The notes under the pieces were generated by a model. That model saw nothing but the letters and a program-made list of their open reading frames with translations, was not told the DNA's origin and did no database searches. DNA of 64,000 nt, taken from Candidatus Zixiibacteriota bacterium. GTDB taxonomy: Bacteria > Desulfobacterota > Binatia > UBA9968. Numbering within the stretch: position 1 is the stretch's first letter; every line of letters begins with the position of its first letter. The DNA is taken from NCBI GenBank assembly GCA_035574315.1, contig DATLYW010000053.1, positions 1 to 64,000 of the forward strand. The letters are read 5' to 3'. The translations under genes and the position numbers were made by a program. Shown here one piece after another: positions 60,018-64,000 of the stretch.

Positions 60018-61388
60018 GTGCTATACGCGGAAAAACCGCAACCGGCCGGCAACACGCCCGTTTCCTGCCGTCAAGGGAGCGCTACGCTGAGTCCGACGAC
60101 GACCAAGCCCGAAGGGGCCGAGCCCCGAGCGTCCCGCCCTTCCGCCCTGTTCTCCAAGCGGTTCCGGATCGCCGGGCTGGAAGCGCTTGCCTTTCGCGAC
60201 TTCCGCCTGCTGTGGTTCGGTCATTGCTTCGCGTCGACGGCGTTCTGGATGGACCAGGTGACGCGTGGCTGGCTGATCTACGAGCTCACCAATTCCGCGC
60301 TCCAGCTCGGCCTGGTGCGCGGAATCCAGGCGATCCCGACGCTCCTGCTCTCCCCGCTGGCGGGGAGCCTCGCCGACCGCTACTCGCGCAAGGCCCAGAT
60401 CGTTCTCGCTCAGGTCGCCGACGGGCTCATGTTCGCGGCCCTGGCGGCGTTGATCGTGACCGAGCGGATCGAGGTGTGGCACGTCTACGCGACCGCATTC
60501 GGCATGGCGGCCGTTCAGACTTTCCAGCAGCCGGCGCGCGGCGCGATCGTCGCGGACGCCGTGCCGCCGAGCCGGCTGACCAACGCCATCGGGCTCAACT
60601 CCATCGTTTTTAATGTCGCCCGCAGTACCGGTCCGGCGCTGGCTGGCATCCTGATCTCGAGGTTCGGGACCGGCGGGTGCTACGCGGTGCAGGCGGCGTT
60701 CTACATCCTGGCGACGTTCTGGACGGCGCGCTTGCAGGCGGCGGGCCGGCCGGCCCCCGGCCGTCACGGCGCGGGCGCTCCTTCCCCCACGCTGGGACGC
60801 AGCATCATCGAGGGGTGGCAGTTCAGCTGGCGGACCTTCAGTGTTCGCACGGCCCTGCTCGTGGTGATGTTCGCCTCGTTGTTCATCGTTCCCTTCACCA
60901 CGCTGTTGCCGGTTTTCGCCCGCGACCTTCTCGGGGTGGGGGCGACCGGGCAGGGCTTGCTGCTGACGGCGATGGGAATCGGAGCGCTCGGCAGCGCCAT
61001 GATGATCGCTTTTGTCGGCGACCGTCTGCGACGGGGGCTTTTCATGCTCGCGGGGGTGGCCCTCTACGGCGTGAGCGTCGTCGCCTTCTCCGTTTCTCCG
61101 TGGTTCTGGGCTTCCATGGCGTTGATGGTGATCGTGGGATTCGCCAACGTCTGCTCGCACGCGCTGGTGCAGACGGTGATCCAGAGCTATTCACCTTCCG
61201 AGTTTCGCGGCCGGACCATGGCCGTGTTCCACATGAGCGGTGTGGTGTTGACCGTGGGCAGCATGCTGATCGGCGTGCTGGCGACGCTGCTCGGCCCGCG
61301 CTGGGCCGTGGCGCTCATGGGCGCGGCCGGCGCCGCGGCCATGGCCGCCATCCATTTCGCGCTTCCCGGAGCCCGGCACATCCGCTGA
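60018..61388 (+). CDS. MFS transporter (DUF894/enterobactin-exporter-like)
   Basis: 456 residues from a GTG with a weak ribosome site; the first 40 residues are polar and unconserved. Twelve membrane segments and MFS loop motif LAGSLADRYSRKAQI after helix 2. The start ALAFRDFRLLWFGHCFASTAFWMDQV is typical of the EntS/DUF894 group, often efflux proteins. Substrate unknown. Confidence 0.88.
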   Translation: MLYAEKPQPAGNTPVSCRQGSATLSPTTTKPEGAEPRASRPSALFSKRFRIAGLEALAFRDFRLLWFGHCFASTAFWMDQVTRGWLIYELTNSALQLGLVRGIQAIPTLLLSPLAGSLADRYSRKAQIVLAQVADGLMFAALAALIVTERIEVWHVYATAFGMAAVQTFQQPARGAIVADAVPPSRLTNAIGLNSIVFNVARSTGPALAGILISRFGTGGCYAVQAAFYILATFWTARLQAAGRPAPGRHGAGAPSPTLGRSIIEGWQFSWRTFSVRTALLVVMFASLFIVPFTTLLPVFARDLLGVGATGQGLLLTAMGIGALGSAMMIAFVGDRLRRGLFMLAGVALYGVSVVAFSVSPWFWASMALMVIVGFANVCSHALVQTVIQSYSPSEFRGRTMAVFHMSGVVLTVGSMLIGVLATLLGPRWAVALMGAAGAAAMAAIHFALPGARHIR

Positions 61389-61514
61389 GGCGGTACCGCC
61401 GTCTCTCATCGAAGCATGCCGATTGATACCTCGTTCCGAGGTCCCGCTCCATCGTCCTTGCTGCGAAAAGAGCGGCCATCGCGTCCCGCGTCGGCCGCAA
61501 CCGGAGGTCCAGGT

Positions 61515-61976
61515 TCATTCCACGAAGCGGTGGACGAGAAGAGCCGCCGCGAGGGCCACGGTCAGATGGAAGAAGACCAGCACGGAGCCGATCCAGCGAC
61601 GATTGCGCCGCTCCGCAGCGCTCTCGCTGTCGCCCCGGTCGACGACGAGAGCCGTCGCGAGCTTTACCAGTCCGACGATGAGCGGCGGAAAGACCGCGAA
61701 AAGGAAGCCGGGCGCGAGCAGCTCGGGACGCGACAGAAGATGGGAGATGAACCGGCGCAAGTCGGCGCCGGGGCGGAAGGTGAAATAGGCTCGCGCGATC
61801 CACAGCACGACGAACAGGCAGGACAGCACCTGAGACATCGCCACCCCGGAATAAGGCTCCGGAGGGCCCGAGCGACCGCTCGTCGCCCAGTGCTGGCTCT
61901 TGCCCGCCTCGCCGACCAGGAAAAGGCTTACGGACCAGAGGAGCAAGGCCACCAGGAGCAGGATGAAGCTTCCCAT
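61515..61976 (-). CDS. Four-helix membrane protein of unknown function
   Basis: 153 residues with membrane segments near 3-22, 46-66, 87-110 and 128-149. Loops have GKSQHWATSGRSGPPEP and GADLRRFISHLLSRPELL. No family recognised. It follows the VOC gene by 62 bp on the same strand and may share its transcript. Confidence 0.7.
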   Translation of the reverse strand: MGSFILLLVALLLWSVSLFLVGEAGKSQHWATSGRSGPPEPYSGVAMSQVLSCLFVVLWIARAYFTFRPGADLRRFISHLLSRPELLAPGFLFAVFPPLIVGLVKLATALVVDRGDSESAAERRNRRWIGSVLVFFHLTVALAAALLVHRFVE

Positions 61977-62038
61977 CGCGTCGGTTCCGCTCGGCGCGTC
62001 TTCCTCGAGAGCCGATCTTCGTCGGGAGGCGTGGGTTC

Positions 62039-62512
62039 TCAGCGGCTGCGTCCGACGCTGGACGCGGTTCGCCAGCGCCTTTTTCGCGCGCCGTAGCCTC
62101 CTTCTTCCGTGCCGCCCTCGACCGGGGGCGCGCCGACCCAGCCTCCGGCGGAAACGTCGATCACCTGTCCATCAGGCCCGAGGCATTTCACCTCGTAATA
62201 GGAGCGGCGGCCCGGGTCCGTGGGCGGGGTCTCATCCCCTTCGGCGAGCGTGGTGCCGCCGCTTCGGCGGATGCGATCGAGGGCCGCCTCGAGGTCGTCC
62301 ACCTGGAAGCCCAGGTGATCGAGGCCCAGACGCAGCGGCTCGCCATCGGCGCCGGCCTGAAAGCCGAGAACGGCGACGTTGAGGTAGCCGTCGGTCAGAT
62401 AAACGCCGTTGCGGCCCAGCCCGACTTCCCTGAGACCGAACGCCGCCTTGTAGAACGCCGCGGTTTTCTCGACGTCCCGCGTTCGGATCGCGATGTGTTT
62501 GATCTTCGCCAT
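62039..62512 (-). CDS. VOC-family (glyoxalase-like) protein
   Basis: 157 residues. KIKHIAIRTRDVEKTAAFYKAAFG, GLDHLGFQVDD and the end strand of a VOC module. The last 35 residues are a basic, disordered tail not seen in short family members. The metal ligands at His6 and His near 66 are visible; the last acidic ligand is less clear. Substrate unknown. It lies 79 bp downstream of the binding-protein gene. Confidence 0.8.
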   Translation of the reverse strand: MAKIKHIAIRTRDVEKTAAFYKAAFGLREVGLGRNGVYLTDGYLNVAVLGFQAGADGEPLRLGLDHLGFQVDDLEAALDRIRRSGGTTLAEGDETPPTDPGRRSYYEVKCLGPDGQVIDVSAGGWVGAPPVEGGTEEGGYGARKRRWRTASSVGRSR

Positions 62513-62591
62513 GCCTGCCTCCTGTCGCCGCAGCGGGCGAGCTTTCGCCTGCGCCCGCGGTCACAGGTAACTTGCGCGCGCGGCCCGGCGC

Positions 62592-63515
62592 TCATTCCAG
62601 GCCGGCCAGCGCTTGTCGGTAGAAGCGCTCGTCGACGTATTTCTGCGGGCCCGGCAGCGGCGCCTTCATCAGGCCGGCGGTCTGGCGCAGCTCGAGGACC
62701 GTACGAATCCCGTCGAAATCTATCCGGCCGCGCGGCGTCAGCCCGAAACGAGCGCTAGTGGTCTCTTCGTAGGCTTCCTCCGCCCGCGCCCGCTTGTTGC
62801 CGCATTCCGGCAGCAGCAGCGCGACCACCTCTTCTTTGTTCCCGGCGGCCATCGCCCAGTCGGTCGCGCGAATCATCGCGCGAATAAAGCGTACCAGCAG
62901 CTCCTCATGGCGCTCCGCCCACTCGCGGCGCGTCGCTCCCAACCCTCTGGCGTAGTGAGGCACGTGGTCTTCGGCGCGCGCGAGAATTTTGAAGCCGAGG
63001 TTCCGGATGTCGTCATCGGCCATCCCGACCATCGCGGCCGACGCCTCGCCGCGCGCGAGCGCTGCCACGCGCCTGGGCGTGTTGCCGAAGGCTTTGAAGC
63101 CATAATCGCGATGCGGCTCGAGGCCGTGCTTCTTGAGAATGGCGATGCCGATGATGGCGTACCCGGTCGTGGGCGCGTCGACGGCGAAGACTTTGCCGCG
63201 GAGATCGGCGAAGTCGTCGATTCCCGCCGCGGCCACCAGCCGTTGCTTCACTCCCTGGAGCCCGCCCATGAAGATGACGAAATCGTTCGGCTCGGGATCC
63301 TCGCCCTGGCCTTCGGCCCAGGCGATGACGTTGTCGGCGTTGTTGAGAATGAGATCGTAGCGCCCGTTGATGAGGTTGCGGAGCAGCGTCGGCGAATCCG
63401 TCACCGTGTTCAGTTCCACCCGGATCCCCTCCGCTCTGAGAAATCCTCTGGCTTCGGCGGCGAGAATCGCCGCGTCCTTGTTGAACAGTCCGATTCGGAT
63501 CAGGTCTTCAGCCAT
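62592..63515 (-). CDS. NMT1/SsuA-type substrate-binding protein without signal peptide
   Basis: 307 residues from the ATG of MAEDLIRIGLFN; the possible upstream extension is short and not a signal peptide. The sequence follows NMT1-like binding proteins (AAEARGFLRAEGIRVELNTVTDSPTLLRNLINGRYDLILNN, split for reading, and DLRGKVFAVDAPTTGYA). No permease genes near. Downstream of the UbiD-type gene and upstream of a VOC gene on the same strand. With no export signal it may be cytosolic. Confidence 0.82.
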   Translation of the reverse strand: MAEDLIRIGLFNKDAAILAAEARGFLRAEGIRVELNTVTDSPTLLRNLINGRYDLILNNADNVIAWAEGQGEDPEPNDFVIFMGGLQGVKQRLVAAAGIDDFADLRGKVFAVDAPTTGYAIIGIAILKKHGLEPHRDYGFKAFGNTPRRVAALARGEASAAMVGMADDDIRNLGFKILARAEDHVPHYARGLGATRREWAERHEELLVRFIRAMIRATDWAMAAGNKEEVVALLLPECGNKRARAEEAYEETTSARFGLTPRGRIDFDGIRTVLELRQTAGLMKAPLPGPQKYVDERFYRQALAGLE

Positions 63516-63680
63516 GGGGCCTCCGCAGGGTCCGGGCGAGCCGGCACTCGAGTTCGCCGGCAATTTCCCACTTCGGACGCCGGTTTGTCAAATTTGGCGG
63601 TCACGATCGATTCCGCCTGTGCGGCGCGGTCGGTCTTCGGCGGCGGCTCGATGACGGTTGGGGTTCCATGCGGGCAGAAA

Positions 63681-64000
63681 CTACGGTTCGGAGCCGAGGC
63701 CAGGGAGGTAGTCTTCAAGCCTGATCCGCTGCATCACCTCCTCCGGGACCTTCAGCTCGGGCGGAAAACCTTCGAGCGGCTTGGTTGCGTCGAGGCCCAT
63801 TTTGGCGTTGACACCGCCGGGCCCGGCGGAAGGGTCCAGCTCGCTTCCCTGGGCGTTGGCGATCACCACCAGGTCGCGGTCCGCCTGAAAACGATTGGCA
63901 ACCGCCCACAGCACCCGTTCTTCGTCGAACACGTCGATGTCCTCGTCGACGACCACGACGTGCTTGAGCAGCATGTCGGCCGCCAGCGCGGCGCAGATGG
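63681..64000 (-). CDS. UbiD-family decarboxylase, C-terminal fragment
   Basis: The frame is open to the right edge, so only the C-terminal 106 residues are seen. KHVVVVDEDIDVFDEERVLWAVANRFQADRDLV is the conserved UbiD stretch (shown in parts: VVVVDEDIDVFD and ANRFQADRD), with the acidic residues that help bind the prenylated-flavin cofactor's metal. UbiD enzymes add or remove carboxyl groups on aromatic or unsaturated acids. The substrate cannot be told from this part. Confidence 0.88.
   Translation of the reverse strand, partial: ICAALAADMLLKHVVVVDEDIDVFDEERVLWAVANRFQADRDLVVIANAQGSELDPSAGPGGVNAKMGLDATKPLEGFPPELKVPEEVMQRIRLEDYLPGLGSEP

Overview
This 64 kb window looks like chromosomal DNA from a high-GC, Gram-negative, free-living bacterium. 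The outer-membrane toolkit (LolA, Pal, several LXXC lipoproteins, a QseG-like lipoprotein) shows a diderm. RNase J beside FtsK, many solute-binding proteins, VOC and luciferase-like enzymes, a UbiD decarboxylase and assimilatory sulfate reduction would suit an uncultured soil or sediment lineage of deltaproteobacterial, Binatota, Rokubacteria or Methylomirabilota type. That placement is inference; there is no rRNA or tRNA gene to settle it. I see no insertion sequence, prophage or CRISPR array. Both window edges cut genes: a GcvT-type protein on the left and a UbiD-type decarboxylase on the right.

Layout. 1-7.6 kb: a GcvT fragment, hisF, a tandem-repeat possible lipoprotein, pal, then two paralogous two-gene cassettes of small exported proteins that flank a NarL-type two-component system. 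7.6-14.8 kb: one long minus-strand operon, plsC, RNase J, ftsK, lolA, rimO and a DksA-type zinc-finger gene. 15-21 kb: ssb, a 2-hydroxyacid dehydrogenase with mazG, two alpha/beta hydrolases with cysteine at the nucleophile elbow, and the agmatine-to-putrescine pair aguB-aguA. 21.5-26 kb: a GlrK/QseG/GlrR-type signalling operon followed by a likely sigma54 promoter and an OmpA-domain lipoprotein. 26-34.5 kb: a membrane protein, an unusual ferredoxin/zinc-ribbon/coiled-coil fusion, gloA, an orphan binding protein, an SDR, a thiamine-diphosphate enzyme, a YdcF protein, maiA-type GST and a second hydroxyacid dehydrogenase.

35.9-45 kb is a complete route from sulfate to sulfide with its own cofactor supply. 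It holds an Rrf2 regulator, ferredoxin-type sulfite reductase, APS reductase (cysH), siroheme synthesis (a CysG N-half protein, cobA, hemD) and ATP sulfurylase (cysD, cysN), plus two small unknown genes in the same run. No APS kinase is needed because CysH carries the iron-sulfur cysteines of APS reductases.

45.7-64 kb is an accessory-like region: a hydrolase/LLM monooxygenase pair, a 67-residue orphan, a Tat-exported dienelactone hydrolase, a TctC-TctB-TctA transporter, further orphan solute-binding proteins (two without signal peptides), VOC proteins, two permeases, and an operon of a cell-wall amidase, a MamK-like actin and an SH3-domain protein. The most promising items are the MamK-like actin operon, the duplicated small-protein cassettes around a two-component system, the GlrR/sigma54/OmpA unit and the ferredoxin fusion.
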